A stretch of 64,000 nucleotides of DNA from Alopecurus myosuroides. Its lineage: Eukaryota > Streptophyta > Magnoliopsida > Poales > Poaceae. The stretch covers positions 50,353,682 to 50,417,681 of the forward strand of contig CM054059.1 in NCBI GenBank assembly GCA_028641055.1, in the 5' to 3' direction. The position numbers and the translations under genes were made by a program. Under the pieces are notes generated by a model. The model saw only the letters and a program-made list of their open reading frames with translations, did no database searches and had not been told where the DNA came from. Positions 36,821 to 47,800 of this stretch are shown here, in pieces (positions within the stretch are counted from its first letter, which is position 1; each line of letters opens with the position of its first letter).

Positions 36821-36838
36821 AAAGAGGCCCTAATGTGG
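36821..36838. repeat. LINE target site duplication, right copy
   Basis: Exact copy of 33940-33957, preceded by the poly(A) run at about 36813-36820. It lies 197 bp upstream of the ATG of the next gene. Confidence 0.9.
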
Positions 36839-37035
36839 ATAACAAATTGGGCCTATTTGACAATGGCCTGCCTGCCAGTACACGCTGGCCCAGCCCGTGT
36901 CTCCTCCACAGACCGGCGCCAATCCGGGCTCTTCAGGGGCAAAACAAAGCGCGGCCACCTCACCAGACCAGACAAGGACCAACCCGTACCTCGTGCCCCG
37001 TCCCGTTCCGTCCCCTTCCTCTCCGCTCGGCCTCC

Positions 37036-40000
37036 ATGGACGCGTACCACCACCAACACCGCTTCCCCGGCTCCGGCGACGCGCCGCCGCCGCCTCAGCC
37101 CCCTCCTTCCTCCCACCCCAACCCCCACTGGCACCAGGGCCCCCCGCCGCCGTACCAACCATACCCTCCACAGCACCATCAGTGGGCCCCCCCACCCCCC
37201 GACCACCAGCACCACCCTCCGCCGCCGCCGTACGCGTACCAGCACCCTCCACCGCCGATGCAGCAGATGCATCCGCCGCCTCCCGCGCCCGGGAACCCCT
37301 GGCCTCCTCACCACGCTGCAGCCCAGCCCCCGCCGCCGAGCTACCCGCCTCCGCCACCGGGACAGGTATGTCGGCGTCACACGCTCTCTGTTTCCGTAAC
37401 ACCCGATTGGCGACCGTGAACAATCAGGCAGGTGCATCTCTAGCTGATTTTGCATTAGGTAGTGCAGGCCCGTTGCTGGTTCTAGGGTTTAGGGGAAGCC
37501 TGCTAGGCTGCTATAGACTTAGTAGTTTTGTGATTCTACTCGGTTTATGAGGCCTGCGCTTCGAGCGAGGGCGGTTCATATAAAGGGGGCTGGTTTTTGG
37601 ACATTGTGCAATTCTGTAGCGTAGTTGCTGTCTTGCTGATATAGGCGATTGGTGATGAACTTTTTTGGCAAAGATGTGACTTATGGGCTCAGTTCTGTAT
37701 TTTTTTTAAAAGAATCATTAATGTCACAGAGAAAAAAAATTAAAGAACTTTGTCTCCTTAGCTCTGTACAACTGGGCGCTCGCAGCAATTTACTCGCGAT
37801 TTCTTGTTTCATATGCTTATTTTTCATGTTTTTCCATTTCCGCATGAAGTTTTGCGACTTGGCAATTTGACATTTCTTGTTTTGTAGGCATGGCCGAACC
37901 ATTCATGGGCTCAAAACCATGGATACGCAGGTTTGTCAATATCATCCAAGCCTATGTTATTTAATATATATAATTTAGCTGTAAAGAATATTGTGAGGTA
38001 ATCCAAACTAAGCGTTCCATAGCTTGTGTTGATATGGGTATTCTGACGCGACATTGTGTGCCAAAAATATCTTACTCTATGAGTACGGATGTTTGTGAGT
38101 TTGTCAAATGGACAAATACTGTAAACAGTAAACTGCGCATGCATTTATTACGTTTATTCAAATATCCATTGTCACTGTTATTTGGGTTGGTTGGTTATAC
38201 TCTTTCTCTTTGTCTGTTACTATAATGCATGTGCCTTCCTACATAACCCCTGCTTCTGATCTTTGACTCATACTTCTGTACACGATCAGTCCTTCCCAAG
38301 TTGTCTCGTTATTATTGGTTTCTGGTGTAGCAAATGCATCAGCTTGCACTTTGTTAGTTTAGCGACTTATAATGGAGATTAAGTTCTCTACCATAGGATA
38401 GTCAACTTAAAAAATCTCCTTAGAGCAGAAAAACTACTTGCAATAATAAGTTGGCTAGTTTGTTATGACGATTAAATTTCTAAAAATAAATCAACTCGAA
38501 GGGCTTGCCAATGAGGACGATTGGGCCACAAAGGCGAAGGAATGGGCTGCTGCTAAATCTGTTGTTACAGAGAACCACCAGATTCAGCAGCATGTCATGC
38601 CCACGGTTAGAACAGAAGTTCACCATTATGGTCATAATGATCAGTATCAGCAACCAGCTGGTCTACCGACAGAACCTTTACACCCACCAATCCCTCAATC
38701 AAGTAGCGACCAGTTGCCATTTCAAATGACAGGTCAACACAGGGAAACAAACTATTTGCAAGGTAACATACCTTGTCGCTCTTGCCCAATATATGTTATG
38801 GATGGATATATAAGTTTCAGAACAGCTCTGAAGATGATATTGCAGATAGAAGTCCGATGGCGCCACCACAGAAGAGCTTTGGTGCATTTCCATCCACCTA
38901 TGAGCAGGAGGTATCTTATAATTATTCTTCTGCTCCAGGTATGCCTTGCTTGGCAATTTAATTTGCTTGTGTGGCATGAGGCATGATTAGTTATATCCCT
39001 GATGGATGCGTATACAGTTCAATTGCAGAAATACTGAAAAGTCAAAAGCATCACTTATTTTTTAACAGAGGGGGCATATCACACTTCATCTACCTTAGCT
39101 GTTTATACATTATTCCTGCCGTTTTTTAGGCAATATGTTGGATGTATTTGTTTTGATTGGTCTCGAATGAAGCAGGAAAAGGCAGATGCTGAACCAAAAT
39201 AATGGTTGCATGCATTATGAGGCTCGAGATTATTTTTGTTCAATAACTGTGATTATATCAAGTTTTCAGTATATTTCAATGTTATAGCATGTGTAGCTAT
39301 TTTAGGTTCTTAATTTCTTGTAGCTCAAAAGTATAAACGGATGTATTTGATCCATCATCCTTTTTCAGAAGAGATGGACTATTTGTGTCTTCTGTAAACA
39401 TTCATGCAGAACCCTTTAATTACTAGGCGGGTCACTGTATATATGGTTGATGCTGATATGTATTCTGCTCAGGGTTTGCTACTAGTAGTTCACTATGCCA
39501 TGTAATAACAGGTAATGGGAATGCTATGCATCAATATCCAAGCCCACAAGCTCAGCCATCTCTTGCTGCCCCATCAGTTCAAGATGGATTTCCACAAGGG
39601 CCTCCTAGTGTGCCTGGGAATGGTGTACAGTCTTATAGGATGATGGCTGATCCCAGTGACCAGCCCTTGGAGTTCGATAGCAGGAAAGCTCCTGATATGG
39701 CAGTACATCAAGCGATGAATATCAGTTCTACTGTTCCAACATCAGTGTCTGAACATGGTACAGTTGCAACATCAACTCAATCCTGGGGCCCATCTTCTGC
39801 AGTTGGATTTTTTCCTCAAGCTCCAGTACCACCGCAAGCATCACAGGTTTATATATCTAAACTTATTACTCTGTTATAATATCTCACATCATTGATACAG
39901 TTGTACTTACTTTTATTACGCTACAGATGGATCCTTCTTTGCATGCTGGGCCACTCTTTGGAGCACTCTCTGGTTCAAACTATGTTCCACCTGCAGCATT

Positions 40001-43000
40001 TGGTGTTGGTAGTTTAACTGAAGTATTCCCTACAGATGCAAATGCCTTTTTCAATGTTGCTGAACGGTCAAAGAAAGTAGGCTTTTCGTTGTGTCTGCCC
40101 ATGCATTTTCCTTCCTGTTCATCATAGCTGTTTAAATTTTACTGATTCTTTTGCTCGATTATGTACCAGCCTCCCGTACCTAACTGGCTTCGAGAAGAAC
40201 TTCTAAAGAAAAAATCTACTCCAGTGACTGCTTCAGTGCAGCAATCGACAAATTCCGATTCCATGGAATCTGAAGATGCTGCAGAACTACCAAAAAGAGC
40301 TGGTCAAACTGATAGCAGAAGCATTGGTTCAACTAAATCAACCGAAGACGATGAGGATGATGAGGTGCTCTTCACTATTTTATTGTTAATAATTAGTGCC
40401 TGTACCTGTTACACTATTAATCTGCTCTAATGCGATTCACTTGCATGCAAATTCCGCTCTAATGATTTAATTCAGTATGCGTAGTACCATTTCCAAGTTA
40501 TTGAGTTAAAACTAAATTAGTAGCACGAGGATTTTAAACGCAGAATGATTATTGGATCAACTTTTGTAAATCAAAGTGACCTAGTTTAGAGGATGGGATG
40601 TTAGAGTGAGTGGAGGTGCTTAGCGGCTTTGAGAAACAGAATAATTTATCATAAATTTTGATGAGTTATATCAGTTTGGTTATATGGTAATTTGTGAAGA
40701 ACAAACTTTATTTATAATGGTGAGAGAAATGACATGGCTATGTGGTAATCTTTTCCAGATTTGTTTTGTTAGTGAGTCAACATGGATAGTATTTACTAGT
40801 CTTTGAGACTCGCTGCTACTTGTCATACTGTATTACCGTACTAGCAAATATCTTATTTCCTATAATTAATTTTCTAAAGCAGAGTGTGTTTTATTCCATC
40901 TGTACACATGCTGGCTTCTTTTGGATCTGGTGGAAACATTGGACCCTATGCTAGTTACCGAAAGCTATTGTGCTTGGAGCAATATCAGTTAAAATGAGTG
41001 GATAGCAAAAAACATAGTTGGACAATGAGCTGACCTTTATCCTTTTTATTCCTTTACATATTCAACTTGTGTATTAACATGGCCCTCATTTGGAATCAAT
41101 GTACTGGACTTGAATCGTTTGCAGGATGAAGTTGAAGCAGCCCGGATGGCCGCAATCAACCAGGAAATTAAGCGTGTGTTGACAGAAGTTCTTCTAAAGG
41201 TTATTTCTTTGCATGGAGTCTAAGAAACTTAACCATGCTGCCATTTTCTAACTTGTTTTTTTGTCATTTCCAGGTTACTGATGACCTTTTTGATGAGATC
41301 GCGACCAAAGTTATGAATGAAGATGATTCATCAGATGAACGTGAGTGAATTGTACTAAAATGTGAAGTAACTAGATATCTTACTTTACTGATAATTGCAT
41401 CTGTTTGCAGTGAATGCGACCACTGGTGTCTCTAGCTCAAAGGAGCCTGATGTGGGACAATCAAAAGTCAAGACCACAGCTAAAGTTGTTGTTGCTGCTA
41501 ATCCAACCAATGTTCGGTCTACTGACCATTCTGATGGCACCGGATTAAGTTCTCCTAAAGGTGCTCTTCTTGGTCTAGCTAGTTATGATTCAGACGACGA
41601 GGATGATGACAGTGATGGTAAGAGTTTAATTTCAAATTTATCATCTGAACCTAAAGTTGATGCAGTTCATCCTAAAGAAAGTAAGTTCTTGAAAACACTC
41701 ATAGAACATGATTTCTTTCATTAAATTTCTAAAGAAGGAACAATTTGTTAACTTTGAGAATAATCACATTGTAGGCGAAAAAAACATTGATGGCGAACGA
41801 TGCATGAACAATAGTGAAAGTATTGCTTCAGTCCGAAGTGTTTCATCAGGAGACAATCATAAATCCAGTGATGCAGGATCTCGAGGAAGGCCAAATGCAG
41901 AATCTGAAAGAGAGCCAAGTATTCATGGGACACAGAATGGAGAAACCAAAACTTTTATTCAGCCGCTGGGTGTGATTCACACAGCGAATGAAAAGGCACA
42001 TGGGCACACTGAGATAGATTTAAAAAATGGGAAACCCTCTTCCAGCCATCATATTGGAAACAATAATAATGTGGAGAGCACTCACGGGCATTTAGAAAGG
42101 ATCAGTCATGAGGAAGGTATCAAAAAGGAGCTGAATGTTGTCAATGGAAAAGACTCTGAATCTTCTAGACTTGACAAGTTTAGTGATGGTGACAAACATA
42201 GCATGCGCGGAAGTATTGATAAAAGAGGTAGCTTCAAAGAGGAAAAAGGCTCTGGCAGGTATGCAAAACATGGATCAGATAGATGGGATGATGCCAAAGG
42301 AGATCGGAAGGACCTTCCAAAAGATTCAAGAGAGAGAAAGAGGGATGCTGCTGATAGAAGAGGAGAGAAAGGAATATATGGGACTGACGATAGATCAAGG
42401 CAAATTACGAGGAGCTCAGCTAGCCACAGCAGTAGAAGGTCACGATCACCAAGTGGGAGAAGCCGCACTAGGAATGAGAGTTCTTCACATGTTCGAGGGA
42501 GTGTTTCAAGTGACGAGCCTTCTGATAATGCAAAAAGGTGATACTGTTATCCTTGCATGATGATGTTTAGGGTGTATCAGTTTATGAGTTCCCCTTTCTC
42601 TTGGGTATTGATTACTCCGCTACTCTATTTTCTGCTGCAGAAAGAGTCATTCACGTAAAAATAGTATGTCGCCCTCACCTCCAAAATCCAGGAACAGGTA
42701 TATCAATGTACCTCCCTTCTCTGCAGTACATATATTGATAATTGTAAAAATTTGCTACTTATCGCCGATAAGTTGTAAGGTCGGCATCAATAGTATTGCT
42801 GATCTTAGCCAATACTTGTGCAATAAGTTACATAATATTTTGATAGTTTTTTTTGTATGAATAACCTGATCATGCTATAGACATCTATTCCTTTTCTCAC
42901 CATGAAGTTGTAGGCTATGAAACATCAGTGGGATTCGGTGTTATGTTTACTAGAGCAGTGTTGCCCCTCCACCTTTTTATAATCATGTTTTTCGTAAGCA

Positions 43001-43770
43001 GTACCAAGATGAAAATTTAGGATTTTTTTTACTTCTATTCTTTGTCAAATTTGATATGAATAAGCACTGAGCAGGACTGTTCTGATTGAAGAAACAGCAG
43101 GTTCATATGTTGCTTATCTTTAAACTTACCCATTTAGCATTATGTTTCATCTCTAGACGAGTTTCGCGGTCTCCACATAGCAAGCATTCTCACCGCAGGC
43201 ATTCACCTTATTCATCTGCCGAGAGGTAAGCGATTAATGGGCTCTTCTTTGTCATTACATTGTTCCAGGTGACATTTTCATGTCAATTTCCAGCAATTTA
43301 AAGAGAAGGTGTTATATTTTCAAACTTGTTGTAGCTGATTTATGGGGAATGGGTCAGTGCAAACAGTAGCAAAAAATAGAGGGTCTTTGGGATATTGAGG
43401 GTAAAGCTTTAGTTGTCGCATGAAAAATTGGGTTTTGAAATTTTTAAGATAAATTTTATTAAAATTTAAATTTCCATGGTTTTCCTTTAGTACAAATTTA
43501 AGAATTTCCTAGACAATATCGTGGAACAGTCACAGAACTACATTTTAAGATTGCAAGTCCAGAACCTTTTGAATTGTATTTGGTTGTGGAATCCAATGAG
43601 CAAGGTTGGCACTCCATCCTTGCTTCATCCTAGACCTAGTCCTGAACGCGTACCCAGTTAATCTGGAGCCATGTGTGTGCTACAGTAAGACGAATCCATG
43701 TATTTAAACTGTTTCTAATCATCGCAGGAAGAAGCGCTCCAGATCGAGAACTCCAGTCAAAAGGAGATAG
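37036..43770 (+). CDS. Proline-rich protein with acidic middle and RS-like tail, unknown function
   Basis: My model joins 14 exons with GT-AG borders and a continuous frame: 37036-37365, 37888-37930, 38502-38762, 38846-38938, 39512-39846, 39927-40076, 40170-40364, 41125-41199, 41274-41340, 41411-41680, 41775-42537, 42641-42697, 43157-43225, 43728-43770. It gives 2751 nt, 916 residues. Residues 1-110 are Pro/His/Gln-rich (MDAYHHQHRFPGSG, repeated PPPP). Then come a Trp-containing patch (AWPNHSWAQNHGYAG, EDDWATKAKEWAAAKS), a Gln/Pro/Ser-rich stretch, NWLREELLKKKS near 410, acidic runs (TEDDEDDE, DSDDEDDDSD) around a likely helical segment (AARMAAINQEIKRVLTEVLLK, near 473-493), and a charged Ser/Arg C-terminus (RRSRSPSGRSRTR, ending RSRTPVKRR). 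This layout suggests a nuclear protein linked to RNA processing, which is inference. I do not recognise a named family. Convergent with CNX1. Confidence 0.8.
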
Positions 43771-44813
43771 AAGGGACTAGGTGGTTTGGTTTTCTCCCAA
43801 CTAGGGAGGCCTGGGTTCCTTCATTTGAAGAACACCATTCGCACAGCTACAAGACCTAGATGCCCACGGAAGAAGATACTGGATGTAGCTTTCAGGCGAA
43901 AAAGACCGGACGCAATGGTATCAGTTGGAAAAATATGGTGTTTTTTTCCTGTATAAGATATGTAATCTTTTGTAGTACAAGGAATGAACATAATTTGTAG
44001 AGATACATGTATGGTCTCTCTTTAGCTCATCGGCTAGCTATCTGGTAGTTTCTGCTTCTTAATTCAAGTGTTTATAACTTGAGATCAGAGAGCCATGTAA
44101 TCTGTTTAGTTGTTCTGCATATTGCCTATAGAAAATATTCTTCCCAGATTGCAAATTTGTATTGTCTGCAGATGCTTGAGAGTGAATAGATGGAACCGGC
44201 GGGCATATGGTCCTGGCTAATTTAAAAAAAAATGTTAATGAGTTTTTTTTTAAATGTTCATGAGTTTCTTATCGAATTCGTATTTACTTTGGATCCACAA
44301 AAAAAGAGAAATTTTAGGTGCTATATATGTGACATATTTTTGTCTTTTTACACAAGTCAAATGAAAAACTTTGTACTATCACACATTACCTGTATGCTAC
44401 CATTTTTTTTCGAAATTTTTGAATCTTTGGAAGATGGATTCCCTAGCCGGGAGCAAACGCCCCCAGATTCAACCACCCATTTTCCGCAGATGTTTCCCAT
44501 ATTTGTAGCTGCTTTGTTTAGGAAGTTCTTTCCTAATATCTGAACAAGCGTACTGCACTTTATTTTCATGGAACATCAGTATACATCAGCATGTAGTATG
44601 TTACAGTGTATTAGGCAGAGCTTGATAGGAGCACATGAAGAACTGTCACGGATTTACTGATAAACATGTTCACACCAATACCCAAAAAGATGACAAGAGC
44701 AACATCCATAGTAGTGAGTAAAGCCAAGAACTATTTTTGCTTGAACCCTGAGCTGGACGCAGCAGGATCATGAAAGAACAAATTCTGATCTTGAAGGTGT
44801 CCACGAGCGCTGA
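43771..44813. other. Convergent intergenic region with 3' UTRs
   Basis: Holds the 3' untranslated region of the plus-strand gene (probably to about 44010) and that of CNX1 from the other side. A minus-strand AATAAA at 44559-44564, 250 bp past the CNX1 stop, is a plausible poly(A) signal. A 103-codon plus ORF at 44232-44543 has no recognisable features and is not called. Confidence 0.5.
44559..44564 (-). terminator. Candidate poly(A) signal for CNX1
   Basis: The minus strand reads AATAAA about 250 bp downstream of the CNX1 stop codon. Plant poly(A) signals are loose, so this is only a candidate. Confidence 0.35.
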
Positions 44814-47800
44814 TCAGGGGTCGCACGAGCAACCACCGCCAGACGATGCGGCTTTGAAACTGCGCTCCCACTGGTCGACGGGAGCCGCTTCAGCGTGAGG
44901 GACGTGGCGGGGATTCTTCTCCCTCTTGTCGCCCCTCAGCTGCTTCATGGCGTGCTTCAGAGCCGGGAGAAGCGCCTCCATGCACTCCGCGACAGCGTTT
45001 GGGTTGCCGGGCATGTTGATGATCTGAAAAGAGAGAGCTTCAGAGTGAGTGATTCAGAATCCACGCGTCTGAAATCAAGAGGCATTTTTTGGGTTTCGGT
45101 CTGTACAAGTGTCGATCCTCTTATCCCACATGCGGCTCGGGATAGCATCGCAAATGGTGTCACCTGTACCAGAAGCACCATCAGTAAAGATCAAAAGCAC
45201 GAATCCTGCTAAGTTTAAGACACTAAGTGCTATTAAGGAGGAGTGATTTTTTGTGTCAGCTGTACGGTTGGCTGTGACCTCTAGAAATAGTAACAGTCAA
45301 TTCATACGATAAACTTGATAGGCAGTTGAAAAGTTGGCACTACCTTCAAACTCTCCTGAATCATGACAAACGCAAGGCCAGGTGCTTCTTTCTCAATTAC
45401 ACATTTAGTTGCTTCTGGTGTAACATCTCTAGGCGTGAAGCCAGTGCCACCTGCAGGAAGTAGGAAGCTCATGTGAGTAGGAAACAAGTGCTAGGCAATA
45501 CAATGACTTTAAACTTGAGATCATGTCACCTAATAAGCGATTTCAAAACAAAAGAAGTCACCTAAGGTCAAGATGAGGTTGACGCGGTCAACATCGCTCC
45601 ACTTCACCAGAATCTCCTTAATTTTGTCCACTTCATCAGGAACTACAGCAGTAGCAACAACAGTTGCTCCCCCTAATTTCTCTGATGAAGAGTTCACTAC
45701 AGATACAGCTCTTGGGCCACTACAGATGGGATGGTAACAGAGGAAATAACAGTGGCATAAGTCATGTTTCACGGAAGCATGATTCACATCACAAAGAACC
45801 ACAAGTAAAGATATTGCATAATCCCCTATTTTGAGGCCAAGAAATAATAATAACTTTCCGAAATGTAGAGTCGTTACTGAAATGCATCGCCACCTTATGC
45901 GAGGACTAAACAGTGATTTGATTCGTTCGTTTAGCATCAAGAGTGACCCATTATCAACTCAAGGTAAAGAGGTGTATCAGGATGCACATAGTTTGCAAAG
46001 AGTACAAATTTGGAGGCCTAGCAACGACAATAAATTTGTGAAATGTAGAGTCGTTACTGAAATGCATCACCATCTTATGTGAAGAATAAACAGTGATTTG
46101 ACTCGTTCATTTTGCATCAAGAGTGACCCATTTCCAACTCAAGGCAAAGAGGTGTATCAGGATGCGCATACTTTGGAAAGAGTACAAATTTTGAGGCCTA
46201 GAAACAAGAATAAATTTGTGAAATGTGGAGTCGAATAAACAGTAATTTGACTAACCCATTTTGCAACAAGAGTGACCCAGTAGCAACTCCAGGCAAAGAG
46301 GTGTATCAAGATGCGCTTACTTTGCAAAGAGTACAAATTTTGAGGCCCAGAGACGACCATAAAGTTGCAAATATGTGGAGTCATTACTGAAAAGCATCAC
46401 ATCTTATGTGAAGAATAAACAGTAACTTATGACTCATTTTTTTTGGCACCAAGAATGACCCATTTGCAGCTTGAGGCAAAGAGGTGTATCAGGATGCGTC
46501 TACTTTGCAAGGAGTCATGCAGATTTATTCTTTTCAATTTCCTTAAGAGACTGGAAACCAACTGAGGAGCAATAGAACTTGAGACTGAAGAAAAAGGTAT
46601 TGAAAGAAAATACCTCCTATCAGGGCCTGCTCCAGAAGAAACAGTGTCACTTACAGTCAGAATTGCCACTTTGACTTCGGCATTCTGAGAAACTGCAACC
46701 TGCAGCAGAACTGTCGAAGCACCTTTCGCAGAAGAAACAAAATTAGATGATACAGGGCTGGAAGCAGCAGGCAGCTTATCCAGAGGATGGCTACTTATAT
46801 CAGATATAAGTACAGCTTGGATAGATGCTCCAGCTGCCAATATCTGCCCTGATGATGGCACTTCCAGCAAGGCATTTGCAGATTTCATACTAAGGAGGCG
46901 GCTGCTAGCTTGTTGGCCAGTGCTCTCAGCAACATAACTGCCAGAAATAAGTAAAGAGACATTTACATATGCTTTGTCAAGAATGGTGTCGAGTGTTAAG
47001 GAGTATTAGTATAGGTATAGGAGTCCAATACGTATTAGTCTAGATTACTTATGCCCCAAGTCATATGTAATATATATATGCCCCATGGGCTATCAATATA
47101 GACAAGTTGCCTATTCATAACATGGTATCAGAGCTAGGTTATTTTTTTGGACGCCGCAACTCGTCCTTTCGATCCATCTCGTTCTCTTTGTCTAGATCCG
47201 GTGTGTTTCCTTGTGCCTGTTGTCGTCCTTGCCTCTTGCCGGCATGCTAATTTCCAACTACAGCCGCCATGGTGCTTCCTCTCCACTGGCTGCCGCTCGC
47301 CGGTCCGAGTGCTCTGTCCGCTCCAGCCGGCTTTGCCACCCGCCTCCGGTCGCCGGCTGCCGCGCCCGTCTCTGCCTGTTGCCGGCTGCTGTGCTTGTCG
47401 CCGTCCAGCTGTCCTCTGCCTGCACTGATTTGTATCCAGATCGGGTTGGCTATGGCTATTTTCCGGAGTGGCTTCTTTTGCTCGTGTTGTTTGCTTCGGT
47501 AGACTCGCGATTTTTCCGTCCACGTTCACCAGGTCGTGGTGTGTGCGGCCGTATGCTAGCTGATTTCGTTTCGTAGATCTGATCGTGAGTTGAAAAAAAA
47601 AAAGAGAAAAAAAACTTCATCTTCAGGCTATGCGCGTTGCTGTCCCTAGCTGGCCGCTTTGTTTCAGTTGATGCTAGCGATGATGTTGGCCTAGTCTGCT
47701 GGGATTGTTCTGCTATTTCTGCTCCTTTCTCTCAGTAAAAAAAAAAATATATATATCGTATGCCGCTTTCACACTCTCAGCTGATTTACGACGTTGTCCG

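Noticed and set aside
36830..37455. Two antisense ORFs of about 200 codons overlapping the first exon of the proline-rich gene
   Set aside because: They arise from the GC-rich, proline-codon-rich exon read backwards and give Arg/Gly-rich nonsense; the sense strand has a coherent 14-exon model.
41618..41680. GTAAGAG at 41618 as an exon 10 donor
   Set aside because: The following 63 bases read as sensible coding (SLISNLSSEPKVDAVHPKE), and the donor at 41681 joins in frame to the acceptor at 41774.
45831..46082. 83-codon plus ORF within the tandem repeat
   Set aside because: It lies in an intron of CNX1 on the opposite strand and is created by repeat periodicity.
47134..47529. ORFs of 93-177 codons in the small copia-type element taken as gag
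   Set aside because: Arg/Ser/Pro-rich on one strand and Leu/Cys-rich on the other, with no gag, zinc knuckle or protease motif; treated as non-coding core.
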